Source: Sclerurus mexicanus (Eukaryota > Chordata > Aves > Passeriformes > Furnariidae). Taken from it: a DNA stretch of 64,000 nucleotides. Shown one piece after another: positions 50,436 through 62,600 of this stretch. The stretch covers positions 483,843-547,842 of the forward strand of contig VWZF01006084.1 of the NCBI GenBank assembly GCA_013396755.1, read 5' to 3'. The notes under the pieces are model-generated. The model had not been told where the DNA came from, did no database searches, and was given only the letters and a program-made list of their open reading frames with translations. The first letter of the stretch is position 1. Each line of letters starts with the position of its first letter. A program made the translations under genes and the position numbers.

Positions 50436-53400
50436 AGTCATGTTCCCCTCGCTGCCTGGCACTGTTCCCAGATGCAAACCTGAGTCAAACACGTTACGCG
50501 TTGTTGACTCTTTTATAGTAACTGGCACTAATTCTGCCATGTTATATTCTGATAAAGTGGCCGTGTCCAGACTTACTGTCACGACTGGTGTATCTGTGCT
50601 GTGTTTCTGTCATTTACATGGAGCCTTCAAGCAAGTTGTAACCACAGCAGTGCTGCAGAATAAGATGGGAGCAGTAAGTTTGACCTTTAAAATAGACCCC
50701 TCCCTGTTTCCATGTATCTTTCTACAAATCACTGCCACATTAGAAATTGAGCTCCCAATTCAAGGAAGCATTCAAGCATGTGCTTAATGCCCATTGACTT
50801 CAATTTTGCTGTGCATGTATATCTTCTTTGCCAAAAAGGAAGGCAAAAGAAGGGTTCTTTTCATTGCTGGAAAGTGATACTAGAGAAATGACCCCAGGAG
50901 TAATTTCTGACTGAACAGTGATACGTATGCACAAGGTTAAATGCTTCTCTGACTAGGGATACCTGCCTTAGGACTGAGAAACTAGAATTAACCATCTCAG
51001 AAATTGAATCCTGCAATATTTTCAGCAGAAGGGTAAAAGACCCAACTGAGACTTGTTCTTCTAAGGCTGCTGATTGAGACACTGTACTATGGAGAAGCAG
51101 GTTCTGGCTTGTGCAGAGGTGCTTTGCAGGTCTCTTCAATTTGCCAGTAAAAGGATGGAGAAAGAGCTCCACTGATGAACAAGAGTGGTGGTTAACTGAG
51201 CTAGATGCTTCATTGGCGTAGATTATCTGTTCCCCCCAAAACTAACTGTGTATCCTAACACATAAGGGAACTGTTGGAGTCACAGGACAGGACTCCTGAA
51301 ATCTGTCCTTAGTGCATGATGCTTTGGCAAACAGGAACTTGCATTAAGCATCCAAATTGAAGTACTCTACGTGGAACCAGACTGGAGGTTAGCTCTGCAG
51401 ACCTTTTCTGCCTCACTGTACATTTGTTTTCTTAGGTTTCTCTAGTTCAGTCAGTGTCCTGGGTGCACATATTTACTCAGTGAGCAGACACTCAGTATTT
51501 GGGGGATTTTTTTAGTCAGTTTCCAGGCCTGAGTCCAGCCCTTAATTACTGATCAGTTCTCATCAATACTGTTCAATGTGTACACTGACAGAGAGCCTGC
51601 ATGAGTCATTTAGACCAGACAACAGACTCCTACACAGCCAGGGGGCATGAGATGAGTCTCACTGTGTGGAAAGTGTGGCACGAGGCTTTGCAGCTGAAGG
51701 AGTCAGATGCCAGTTTCCCCACATCTGCACTACTCAGTGACTTGCATCATGGTCACTTGCTAGAGATACTCCAACCTCTGCAAAACATGGGGCGGTTTCC
51801 ATGTCAGAGCCTTGATTCCCATCCAGAGAATCATCTTGTGCACTAAATGAGGCAGGCAGTCTGTGAGAAAAATAGTCTGCAATCATATAATGAAAGATTA
51901 TATTGCAGAGAAGCGAAAGTGAAGTCATGGGCAATTTTAGTTGCCTGTTTCTTCATCTCAGGTGCATGGGCGTGAAACACTCCTGCTTTGTTAAAGTAGT
52001 AGATGTCTTTATGCATCTACATAAATGACATTTTTAATTATTTTGCTTTTTTGAAAGGAAATAAAACCAGAACTTTCATCTGTTTGTGGCATCTATTTGA
52101 GGTTAGGAGTCTTAGCTGCACCTTCCAGATTTCAGTAGCAGTAGAAAAGGGAGAGCTGGGTGGGAGAGGTATTTCTTTTGACTGTGAGGACAAAGGCTAT
52201 GAAGACAGGGGACAGTGGGATTCAAAGGTCTTTGCTGACAGCAGAGGATGGACCTACTCCTGGCTCAGTGAGATAATTGCTGTCAGGGTGCCCATCCCAC
52301 CCTCAGGCCCAGTGCCAACCTCTACCCATGCAGTGTCCTGCCCCACTGAATGCCATGTCCTTGTCCAGGCTTCCTTCTACCAAGGGTCTTTGCTCTCCCA
52401 GACTCAGCTCAACACAACTTACCCGCTCAGCAGCCACACTCACATCATCTTTTGGGGCTTCCAGTTTTCATCATGGTCCCATTTCTTCCTCTGCTCCAAG
52501 TTTTTCTCCCAACAGTCCCCCTCTTCTTCTACCTCTTCCCTTACCTTGATCCATTCTTTAACTCCTTGGCATTTCCCTGCCTAGGCAAACCCCATCCCCT
52601 GTCCTTGCTGGTACCACTTGCAGCCTCTCATGTCTTATCTCTTGGACACGAAGGACCCTTCCCAGGTCCATCCTGGACAGTCCTCTCCAGGGGTGAAGTG
52701 CCCAACCCAAGGATGCCACAGCAGCCAGCACTGGAGAAGTCCAACATTAAGTCTGTTCCATGAGAGAAAAACACAGGAGGGACCCAGTGTTAGGAAAGGA
52801 AGGGAAATGCAACCTCTGAAGCTCCACAGAGCTAGGCCAGCCTGGAGCATGAATCAGCAGAGATTTTACCCTCAGTTCTCATACAAGCCTAAACACAGGC
52901 CATTTTGGGGTGTTTTAAATTCTTTTAACTTGGCTGAGAGCAGGTGATTTCCTGAAGGACCACCATCCCTGACAGACCTATGGGACCACAGGACAGGTCT
53001 TTGCTCACAAATATGATGACCTGAGAGCAGTTTGTGGAAGTCCTCACATGGCTCCTACTGGTGCTGCCAAACCCCTCAGTTATTCTTGGAAGTGATGAGG
53101 TGATTGGGCTGTATGTTGGACCCTCAGCCTGACACAGACAACTGCTGTGAGAATTTGGGCCAAAATGATTAACATTTGGCAGAATTGTAAATATACGAGA
53201 GCACAGTTTGCACGAGAAAATACCAAATATTGCTAACAATGGACAGAGGTGGTTGCCACGCTTGTCATCATGATTGTTGCCCAGATAATTAACATTTTTA
53301 AAGTTGATAATTGAGACATGCGATGAGACACAAACGAAACTGGAAAGACTCAGATCCATCTAAAATGCCAAGAGATAGTTTGGTGTAAGAAAATCTACAA

Positions 53401-54309
53401 TTTTACAGTATCTTCTTGAAGAGGGGACAAAAGGGGAAATGAAAAGGGGAGATACAAGTAGAAGCACCCTGGACTGCCTTTTGGGGAGTGAGGGAGGATG
53501 TCTCTTTCTGCCAAAAAAACATGGCTAATATACATATGTCCTTGCAATGCCATTCCAGAGGATAAGTGAGGCTGAGGTGCCACCTGGAGGTGTGGAGGGG
53601 CGGCACAGCGCCCTATGCCAGCAGCAGTGCCCGGCTGCTGCCCCTGCAGCCCCCACCGGGATGCCTCTCTGAGGCCCCTCTTCAAAACCTCTCATGGGAA
53701 AAGGCATCACATCTTTTTCCATCTCTCACAGACGACTTCTTAACCGATATGCAAGGTCTTTTGTAGCTACTATGTTGTTACTCTATCAAAAATCTCTTCA
53801 ATGCTATCCTGTGAGGTACTGTAGTTAATTAAATTTAAACCATAGCATTTGAGGTTTCCTAAATGGGAAAAAGTATCTCATTTTGTAATTCAGTGACTGA
53901 GATTTATTTTTCTAAGAAGATGCTGTGTAGAACCTCTGTTAGGACTATGGGCACATTCCTGTTGAGTGTGGTCACCTCCCTCCTCATGTGAATCATTTAG
54001 GGACTAGCAGCTCATCACTCCTAGGATGTAGCTTGGCTTTGAAAGTATGGCTCTGTGCTGAAGGTATGACATGAGGTGTTGGCAGTCCCAGCTGGGTCTT
54101 TAGAGCTACCTTGCCCAAGACACTACCTTCTTCCACATTTCTGTTTCCTGATATGCCAGAAGGGTCTCTGAGTACCTCCACAGCACTCAACTAATGTTGA
54201 AGTCCAACCTTTTTCTTTCTCAAAGGCCCTCGAGTCCTTGGTGCAGAGTTCCAATGTGCTGTGATTGTGGAGAGTTTTGAGATCTGAAACTTGGCATCAT
54301 CATAGCTGA

Positions 54310-54425
54310 AATTGTTCCACTCCGATAATTTAATTAATCAACACTGCAGCAGAGTGTTTGAAATAATGTGTGTGTTCATTTGCATAATGGGTGTAATTGG
54401 CAAAGCTTCATAATATAAGTGTAGC
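54310..54425. promoter_or_regulatory. Candidate regulatory stretch with POU octamer
   Basis: A perfect octamer ATTTGCAT at 54378-54385 lies 42 bases after TAATTA at 54331-54336, in otherwise unique AT-rich sequence (GATAATTTAATTAATCAACA). This pairing is common in POU/homeodomain enhancers. Inference from motifs only. Confidence 0.27.
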
Positions 54426-54989
54426 AGTTCCACAGATGATAGCTTGATAGAACATTTTCCTGCAGCCAGCTAGCAGCACACATATCAACCTCTGTTATTT
54501 GCTTTTCCACAGAGGAAGGAAGTGACAGCTAGATTTATTAACCAAGGTACAGAGAGAACTGGCAGATTTTTGATGGCACTTGAACACATACATTTTCCAC
54601 ATGACTGTGTTGCTGTGTCAAGAGGAAAAAGCCATAGTCAGGTTTTAGAGAACTCCTGCTCCAAATGGAGTTTAATGCTTTATGAAGTAATGGGTTGTTT
54701 GGCCATGGAGATGTCCAAATATGGAGCTAAAGTTGGTATTGTCAGTGCCATGTCCAAGTGGAGTTCCTGGTTTCAGAACTACAGTCACTAGGTACCTGAG
54801 CAATGTCTGCAAAGAAAATGGATGCCACTGGAGACAACCTGCTTTGGTATCATCTCACTAGGGTTGGCTCAGGGAGTGGTCCACAGCCTTCAGAGCATGT
54901 TAAAGTCCCCAATTACAGGATATTATCTGAAATAAAACTCACCTTGTTACGGACATGACTGAGGCATCTGTGGCCATGCAGTGGTTGTG

Positions 54990-55310
54990 AAAATATCCTC
55001 AGGAGACGCGCTTTAGGTAATCAATTGGCGTCTTTTAACTATCTTGCTATATTCATTACTTTGCAATTAGCAAGACAGTTATTGACTGTTAACCAAATGC
55101 CAGACGACTGCAAAAGTACATGTGCTGATGAAAAAAACCAATCGTGCAGCAGAAATATATTCGCTGCTCCGCACGCAAGTGCGTTGATATAAAATGGTCC
55201 AGTCTGTGCTCTCAGGAGGACGCCTGCTGATAAGCCTTGAGTGCAGAATAGCTGTATCAGGCTCAGACACATCATTACTTCATTGAAATGAAGTGACACT
55301 TGAAAACTAA
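54990..55310. promoter_or_regulatory. Candidate conserved element with retained CpGs
   Basis: About ten CpGs occur in 300 bases of AT-rich intron (GACGCG, GGCGTC, GACGAC, ATCGTG, TTCGCT, TCCGCACGC, GTGCGTT, GACGCC), whereas most surrounding intron is CpG-depleted. It includes a 5-bp inverted repeat CGCAC-GCAA-GTGCG at 55170-55183. There is no repeat signature. CpG retention in a methylated genome suggests either constraint or lack of methylation. Confidence 0.35.
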
Positions 55311-55539
55311 GTTCCCAGAGAGCCCTGTGAATGGTTCAGGGCTGGGGCTCCCAGTTGGTTTGGAGAGTGCTTTGAAAGTCATTTGATAGCTCTCCATTTT
55401 AGCTTCCCTTCCAGGTTTGAGGGACCTAAAGTACATTCTCAAGAAACACAAGAAGAAAAGTGTGAACTGCTTTAGCTAATGTCTGCTGGTATCACAAGCA
55501 ATGGGAGCATTACAAACCCCATTTTTCATCATCAGTGGA

Positions 55540-55985
55540 CAAGGGAAGAGCTAGAGGTGTAGTCTTTCTGGACTTCTGTAAGATCTTTGTCCCCCATATC
55601 ATCTCTCTCTCTAAATTGGAGAAAGATGGATTTGATGGGTGAACTGTTTGGTGGATAAGGAATTGGTTGGATGGTCACATCCAGAGAATAGTTGTCAATG
55701 GCTTAATGACCCAATGGACACTGGTGACAAGTGATGTCCTTTGGGGGTCCATACTGGGACCAGTGCTATTCAATATCTTCATCCATGGCATATAGATGAT
55801 GGGATTGAGTGCACCCTCAGTGAGTTTGCAGATGACCTCAAGCTGACTCATGCAGTTGACATACAGGCTCTGAGCAACCTGATAGAGTTGAAGATGTCCC
55901 TGCCTCTGGCAGAGGGGTTGGACTAGATGACCTTTAAAGGCCTTTTCCAGCCCAAACTCTTCTATCATTCTATGATTCTGTGATT
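55540..55985 (+). mobile_element. CR1 LINE fragment with canonical 3' octamers
   Basis: The reverse transcriptase part reads in broken frames: GVVFLDFC near 55560, RNWLDGHIQRIVVNG near 55662-55705, VLWGSILGPVLFNIFIHG near 55737-55790, and the catalytic FADD at about 55828-55839 followed by LKLT. It then jumps from the RT region (GCTCTGAGCAACCTG) directly to the 3' UTR (GTTGGACTAGATGACCTTTA), so the last part of ORF2 is deleted. It ends in two octamers, ATTCTATG (55967-55974) and ATTCTGTG (55975-55982). It lies about 370 bp upstream of the terminal exon, in the same orientation as the gene. Confidence 0.95.
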
Positions 55986-56351
55986 TTTGGATGGAGCAGA
56001 TGCAGAGCTGGATGAGACATGTTATAGCAGAGGCAGATAAAGTGACTCAGGCTCAGCTCAGCGCAGGCTCAGCACACGATTGGGAGCAGGGACCGTCATG
56101 TATTGACAATACTTTCTCACATTCATGGCCTGGTTCCACAATACATCCTGGTCAAGCAGAGCAGCTGGCCAGAAATCTCCATATCTTACTGAGTTTTAGT
56201 AGAAAATGTAGCTGCATTGGATACAACTGGTGTACAAAAATGTAACTTATGGCTATTTCCAGAAGTTTTTTCCCTAAGATTTCTGATACTGGTGCCCGGC
56301 TGCTCCCATTGCATGCACACTGACCAAGTCCTTGCATTCTTTTCTCCAAAG

Positions 56352-56520
56352 GTACCGTGTTGTGGTCCCATACCCACCGCAGAGCGAGGCCGAGATCGAA
56401 CTGAAGGAAGGTGACATTGTGTTTGTGCACAAGAAACGGGAGGATGGCTGGTACAAAGGGACGTTGCAGAGGAACGGCAGGACGGGCCTCTTCCCCGGGA
56501 GCTTTGTCGAGAGCTTCTGA
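56352..56520 (+). CDS. SH3RF3: SH3RF3 terminal coding exon E: fourth SH3 domain and stop
   Basis: The coding part of the last exon follows acceptor TTTTCTCCAAAG (to 56351). Its first G completes Arg (PRE-R-YRVVV), then 55 codons run YRVVVPYPPQSEAEIELKEG, DIVFVHKKREDGWYKGTLQR, NGRTGLFPGSFVESF to TGA at 56518-56520. This is the C-terminal SH3 of POSH proteins: YPPQ replaces the ALYDY motif, and the RT-loop acids (SEAEIEL), the groove Trp in DGWYKG, and GLFPGSFV are intact. The C-terminus FVESF is the SH3RF3 version. The terminal exon has no intron after the stop, so normal transcripts escape splicing-dependent decay. Confidence 0.97.
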
Positions 56521-59500
56521 GGATGAATCGCCACTCTCTCAACTGAGGAGCTTTCAGGGGAAACTGCATAGCACAAGAAGAGACAGCAAAGAGAAACTGG
56601 ACTGATAACCACTGCCATTTTTATTTCCAAAGACTTCCCCCAGGCCCTCCAGTCCGCAGCTCTGGAGACGCGGTGCCCCGCTGTGTTCCTGAGACCGTGT
56701 GTGGTGCATACAGTGGTATGTTGAAGTAGTGCCTTCCACCTGGAATCACAGACTGAAAGGACGCCCATCTGGACTGTAGTAACCTAAACTCTGGCTGTTA
56801 ACCCTTTGTGTAAATTATAGAGAGGATATCTTTAAAAAAATTAAGAGGAAAGCTGTTATATTGCTGTAACTTATTTGTCAGACTGCAGTGTTCTTATTAC
56901 TGGCCTATGCAAGATGGATTTGAGAGTTCAAGAAGGTGTGCTAGGAAGCTCTTAAACTGGGATTTTGTTTTTCCCAAGGGAAAAAGAGGGAGGGGAGGAT
57001 GGAGAAAACCCCAGCTAAAGATTAGTACATCGTTGTGCAAGAAAGAATGAGGGTTCAAAATGTTAATGTCATGCTTTCTATATACCTCAAAGATATGCTG
57101 CGCAAGTTTGTCAGTGAGTGTGTTAGTGCTCAGAGTCCGATACCACCTGGTGTCCTGGCGCTGCCGCCGGGGAGGTCCTGGAGGAAGTACGGCTCCACCA
57201 TTTAGCTGTGGTTATTTGAGCAGAATCCCTTTTGCCTGTCTTCTGCCCTTATTATATGCAGCATGGATTTTTGTCCTTTGGTATCACTTTCCATTGCTTT
57301 TTTGTACGACGTACCTTTTTACTGTAAGAATTGTTCTACTTTATATATATTCCTACTAGATCAGACATTTCCTCTTTTTCATACATCTGGTGCTATTTTT
57401 TTTAATTGTTAAAGATTTGGTTAAACAGAGAGGCTGCAACAAGATTTGCATTCAACATATGAAATTAGAAATGTACCAGAAGATTGAGATCAGACTGCTT
57501 GCTCTTGCTTCATAGAGGAAAAGAGAAAAAGCCCCATGGTCACCAATAAATACACCTGGAGGAGTGTGCCTGTGCAACATGCACATGCTTGTTCTCTCCT
57601 ACGTATTTAGAGTGGCTGAAGACCCATGCTGAAGCACAGCATTGTCTGGAGAGTGATAGTGACTCCAGAATTGGAAGTATTTCCCAGAGGAGTCATTTTA
57701 GTTGACTTTCATGGCAATAAGAAGAACACTGCAGGTTCTAGCACACGCAAGGACTGTGGAGTTTTCCCCTGTCATAGCATGACGGAGACAAGAGCTGATC
57801 TGCAACAGCTGTAATTAGTGTTACTGAAATGTGATTTCTTACTGTAGAAATGTACAGTTCTGGGGACTTGGATTTCTTAACATGGTCAAGCTACAGTACA
57901 AACCGTATCAGGCAATATAAGCTTCCATCTACCAGGGACTTAAAGGTGCAATAAATGTAAAGTGAGTTTAGCCAGTTATTTGAATGAAACAGAATGAGAA
58001 AAAAATGCCGTAATGTGATTGTGAGAGTATTTAAAAAGACATCAGCTCTTGAGGAATGAATAGTGATGAAAGGCTTTTCGTAGCTGTATCCATACCTTGC
58101 CTCTGACAGCGACTGGCTGTTTGCCAAAGCCCACATGTGGTGGGTGTTTAAAAGCATGTCAGAGGCACTGTAACCTGGAGATGATCTTATTAAAAGGAAG
58201 AGGCCCGGTGGGTGAACACCATTACTGTGTTACCAGTATTTCATATGTGAAGGTGTAAGTTTTGTTTTCATTCAAGCCGTGTGTACTAGTACATATCAAA
58301 ACCCATGTAAGTGAGCATTCCTATTTAAGTTCAGCTCTGTGACTTTGTTTGTAAAATAAGTTCTTCTTGCTGTCACATGTAACAAACCAATTCCAGAAAC
58401 ACAGTCCATGGCCAAGTATAGCACCTTCAAACAGGGAGGCATCATTTTCAGGGTGTTTCTTTATATACTTAATGTTGCCACATTTGTTGATATTCCAGAT
58501 CGTAATGAATCAGCCACTAAAAATTTAGGTACTGTTGAGAGGAAATTACCTTTTTATAACCAATAAGAGACTGAAGAAATGTCTTCTGGAAAGACTTGCT
58601 TGAGACTAGAGCCATATCTGTTCCACTTATTTGGTCCAGCTCAGAAGTGGTGTCACTGCACCTCAAATAGTAAATTGTAAACTGCACAGTTAGTGAGTCA
58701 GCAACACCAAAATGTGTGTTATTGATTCTAATAAAAATTCTGGGTTAGATCTGTCAGAGATGAGATTTTTTCTGAAAACTTACAGTGGTTAAAGTGCTCT
58801 TGAAATTCTGTTCCGTGGTGTATTTACTACAGTCAGAAAAATGAAACAGGATGACAGCTTGCTTGCTGCCTATTCTGTTTAGCCAGATCTAAAATGGTTC
58901 CAGATTTCCACCTTTTCATGCTTAACTCTAACAGGACAAAAGTTGGTGTGTGAGAAGATCAAGGTAAACATGCAGATGTCATATCATTAAATCAGTGCTT
59001 TGAAATAAATTTTGCAGGGAGGATGATGGGGGTTTTTAAATAGTCAATAACCCTTCCAGTCATACCTCCTGCAAGGAAATATATGGGAGCTGGGGGGACA
59101 TGTTCTATTTGATATCAGCTGTTTCTGGCCCCTGTTTATTGCTTATCATCACAGTTTGGGTTACTGAGTAATCTCCTTGGACAAATCACTTCCATGCCAG
59201 GAGCACAAGTATTAAGGTGAACTTAAGACAACTCAGTGATACAAAAACGTGACCCCATACCATTCAGAAAGTCCTGGACTGAAAGGTTCAACTCACACTG
59301 TGGTCTAATTTTTACCTGTTATGCCAGGAAAAGGGGGAGGAGGGGGCGTCTGCATCTCCTGCAACAGGGTGGGGAAAAGGAAGGATTCCTTCTGGTGGCC
59401 TCAGTTTGTAAAATGCCAGGTTTGCTCTTCTAGAAATGGGTTCAAGTAATTGAACAATTCCTTTGAACTTTGCACAGCTCAGAAAATGTTTTTGTTATAC

Positions 59501-59611
59501 ATGAATGTTAACGTGGTTTAGAAAATGTTGGCAGATATGAGTACAAATGAACTACAATGACTGTGTTTCTGATTCTTTAAATAAAATAAACATTAAGGCA
59601 ACTTGACTGAG
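56521..59611 (+). other. SH3RF3: SH3RF3 3' UTR (end estimated)
   Basis: Non-coding sequence directly after the stop, in the same exon. No splice donor context stands out and open frames are short. AATAAA signals occur at 57545-57550, 57950-57955, 58730-58735, 59004-59009 and an overlapping pair at 59580-59590, so several cleavage sites are possible. I place the distal end near the overlapping pair because GT/T-rich sequence (GAGGTTTCTCTCTCTGTTAG) follows at 59609-59628. RNA evidence is needed for the true end. Confidence 0.55.
59580..59590 (+). terminator. SH3RF3: Candidate distal polyadenylation signal
   Basis: Two overlapping AATAAA hexamers (59580-59585 and 59585-59590) are followed 20-40 bases on by T/GT-rich sequence, the usual arrangement around a cleavage site. 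Proximal alternatives exist at 57545, 57950, 58730 and 59004. Confidence 0.4.
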
Positions 59612-62600
59612 GTTTCTCTCTCTGTTAGATCACAAGGTGAACAAGTAGTGTAAGTGGCTCTGAGGTTTGCAAAGAAAACCGGGAAGACCCCCCCCTGCAG
59701 ACCCTGTAGTAATTCCTGCATAAATAAAGGCCAGTTAAAGGTAAGAGATGCCTGAACAGAAGTCAGAATCTCTTTCTGGTTCTTCTTTTGGCAGATCTGG
59801 GATTTCTTCAAAATCTTGAGAAGTTAACAGCTCACCTGTGGAGAAAAGGTGTTTAGGTCTAGAGAAGGAGAGTGGGGACAGGCCAGGAAGAGGGAGCAAG
59901 CTGCCAAAGGCAAGGCTGTGGCAAGGCAAGGCTAGGAGGGATGTGGAAGCAGAAATGTTTCAGAACATTCAGAAGAAAAGGAAAACAGTAGCCTCAAATC
60001 CTGCTGCTGCAAGGGTGTTCTGAGGTCACCTGGTGGGCTGAGGAGGTTTGTAGGCAGAAGACCTCCTTCCTCCTGCCCTGAATAGGTTTGGGTGTGGTGC
60101 CAGCAGGGCCCATGTGTCCTCCAGGCTATGTACAGTCAAGGAACTGAAAGAGGGGGAAAGGAGCAGGTTCTACTCCAGGCATTTGAATGCCCCCTAACTC
60201 AGGTGATGGGTGTAAGCCCATTTTTGCATGTGGTGCAGAGCATCTGGAGTGGGAACATGGGTGCATGAGCGAGTCTGGATGTCTTTGCTTTGATTTGGCT
60301 GGGAGATGCCTCTGTGAAAGAGGCACCCACAGGTGGTGTCTCATTGCCCAATTAGGGAGAGCATAGGGCAGGAAGGAGCAAGGCACAGCCAGGTCATCTT
60401 CATGGGCTTGCTCAAGGCAGCCACCCCTCCAGAGACATGACACGAGTCTCTCTTTGCCTCAGATGGATCTTGAGTCAAAATTCTGAAATGTGGGAACCAC
60501 AAGAACTTAAATGTGAGCAGGCAACACCTCTCACTCTGCTCAGCCTTGCCGGCTGCCCTGCCCGACAAGCAGTGCGGTGCAAAGCACTGCACAGAGGAGC
60601 CGGCCAGCTTCTTCCAAGCTGGTCTGAAGTGCCAGTCCCCTCCACACTTCTCCAGGTCCTGTTCCTCTGGCATTTCTCCAGCCGCTGCTGCCAGCACATA
60701 CTGCACACCTCACCCAGCCTTTGCACGGCATGTTGCCCCTTGCTTCTGCTCCAGTGCCTGATAGAAATCCCGGCTATGTTTTGAAAGAAAAATAATCATT
60801 GTAAAATTGTTACACGGTTTGACTGTTCCTAAATGCTTGTGGAGAGCAGAACCACCTGGACAGCATCTGCAGGGCTTTCCTGCGGCCAAAAGCTCTTCCT
60901 GACATCAGCAGCTCCTTATACATGGTGAACCTGGCAGCTACATGGCTCGGCTAGTTGTGCCAAACCAAATAAATGAGCTGTACTGAAAGGGAAGCCAAGA
61001 GGTGATACAGTCTGGAGAAGGCCCTGTCCTCATGCCCCAGCCTTTCATGTAGCAAAAATAACTTTCCAGGCGGTCACAGATGTATTTCCAATCACTGGGG
61101 TGTGGGTGTCTCCCCTCCCTTCACAAAATGACTTGATTTTTCTCAGCCACCAAGCAGCATCACCTGCCCCACGGTGCCACAAAGGGGCCACAGGCCAGCA
61201 CACCAAAGGACTTGCACGGGGTGGTCCTCTCGCAGCACGTGGCAGACAGCCTGTATGTGTGCCCCACGTTTATGGGTACAGCTCAGTTGCAGGTGAGCCA
61301 TCCCTGCTTGACTCTCTCCTTTACTCCCACCCTAGGGAGACCTCAGCAGTCCTAGGGAAAGACAGCCAGCATCCTGCTCATTTGGCCAGGGAGTCACTGA
61401 AAGCTGTTTCCAACACAAATGGCTCTTTTGCACCAGCCAAGCCGCAACGCGATGATTCTGCAAAGGCAAACGAAACGGTCTTGCATGGTGACCTCCTCTG
61501 GGCACACACACATGTGTGTGCAGAAAAGCCCACGAGCAAGGAGTGTTGATGGGGAGTGGGGCTGCGCCAGCGCTACCTGCCCACCCCTCGCACAGAGGGC
61601 AATGGAGAGGGATGGCTTTTTATTTAGGGGTGAGAGTCCTTGGGGGAATTGCCTTGCCTGGGGACACCTTGGATTGGTCAGTGCCATCAGTGCTGCACCA
61701 CCACAAAAGACAGGGCTGAGCAATGGGGGAGCTGCCTTGGATGAAGATGTTGCTGTCACCCCCAGGGTCCCCAGGGTTGCTGTCACTCTGGGGAGCACAG
61801 CTGAGTGCCAGGGCAGAGGTACAACGAAGCCATTGAGACAGGAGGGAAAGAAGAAATGTCTTCAGCTATTGTCAGAGAAGAAAAACATACCAAATTTATA
61901 TTCTGCATCTGCACAAGGGCTTGGTAAACCTGCTGTCCATCATATTGGTGCATGCAACCCTTCAACAGGCCCCAGGAGAGCAGCTGAGGAGGGTCTGTGG
62001 CAGTGGCGGAGGGCAATCCCATTGCCAGGAGGGCATGTCCTCTGCCATCCCACCTGGCCAAGCAGGACAAGTGCTTAGGGGCCAGGGTCCCCAAGGAGGG
62101 CACGGGCAGAGCCCAGGGGACTACGGAGACAGGGCAGTGCCTGACAGCGCATCTCCACCTGCTGAGTGGACACACGCCCAAGAAAACCTGATGGGGCCTC
62201 TGGCTCTGCCACTGAATCAGGCTGGGAGTCAAAGTCTGACACATCCCCACTGCTACCCCTGACCCAGGGGTGGTGACCCTGCCTCACATCACCACTGCCT
62301 CCACACAGCTCTCATGTGTGATGCTGCACAGCCAAGGGGTCTGGGAGCTGCCCCCCACACTTTTCTCCCCAGCAACAGCAGAAAGGCATTCCCTTTCTCT
62401 TCCTCATGGGTATGTTGAATTTGCCCTCCAGCTGCCCACTGGAAAATCAGCCTTGAAGGCAGGGGGGCAATTTGTTAGGGTTTCCCCCTCTCCCCTCCCC
62501 AGATAATTGCCTGGGATCTGTGTTAATGGAAACATAAATTGACTGCCACTCTGCTAAATGACAATCGGGGGTTTTTTTGACAGAGCTAGGAAGTAACTTA

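Larger units (their letters stand above)
46616..56351 (+). other. SH3RF3: SH3RF3 intron D-E
   Basis: A 9,736-bp intron from donor GTAAGC to acceptor TCTTTTCTCCAAAG. It contains a TG microsatellite, a CR1 fragment at about 55540-55985, three AT-rich or CpG-retaining stretches listed separately, and a GC-richer patch (about 52270-52900) with long but unrelated open frames. No further exon or RNA gene was recognised. Confidence 0.85.
1..59611 (+). other. SH3RF3: SH3RF3 gene (POSH2), 3' half; 5' part outside window
   Basis: Five + strand exons with consensus splice sites encode the C-terminal half of an SH3RF/POSH protein. In the family, an N-terminal RING gives E3 ubiquitin ligase activity and four SH3 domains scaffold Rac/JNK signalling in the cytoplasm. 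Only the segment from just before SH3-3 to the stop is here. I assign SH3RF3 rather than SH3RF1 because the protein ends in PGSFVESF and exon D contains LLKLLAGASTKKKSRSPPSV and ESEMQGAMGLEPLHRK, which fit SH3RF3 as I recall it. SH3RF1 ends in FVENI and SH3RF2 is more divergent. Four of the exon phases chain correctly in pairs; the exon C to exon D junction does not, so one exon is unlocated. The 3' limit given is an estimate from polyadenylation signals. Confidence 0.93.

Noticed and set aside
52003..52584. 193-codon + strand frame and overlapping Ser/Pro-rich frames (52277-52763)
   Set aside because: I considered these as the missing SH3RF3 linker exon because they are Ser/Pro-rich, but they lie after exon D, in the wrong order, and share no motif with the family linker.
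56274..56768. 164-codon minus-strand frame over the last exon
   Set aside because: Antisense shadow of the conserved SH3-4 coding sequence.
61419..62078. 219-codon open frame on the + strand downstream of SH3RF3
   Set aside because: It lies in GC-rich, low-stop sequence, overlaps a 155-codon frame on the opposite strand, shows no domain or repeat pattern, and has no promoter or splice context.
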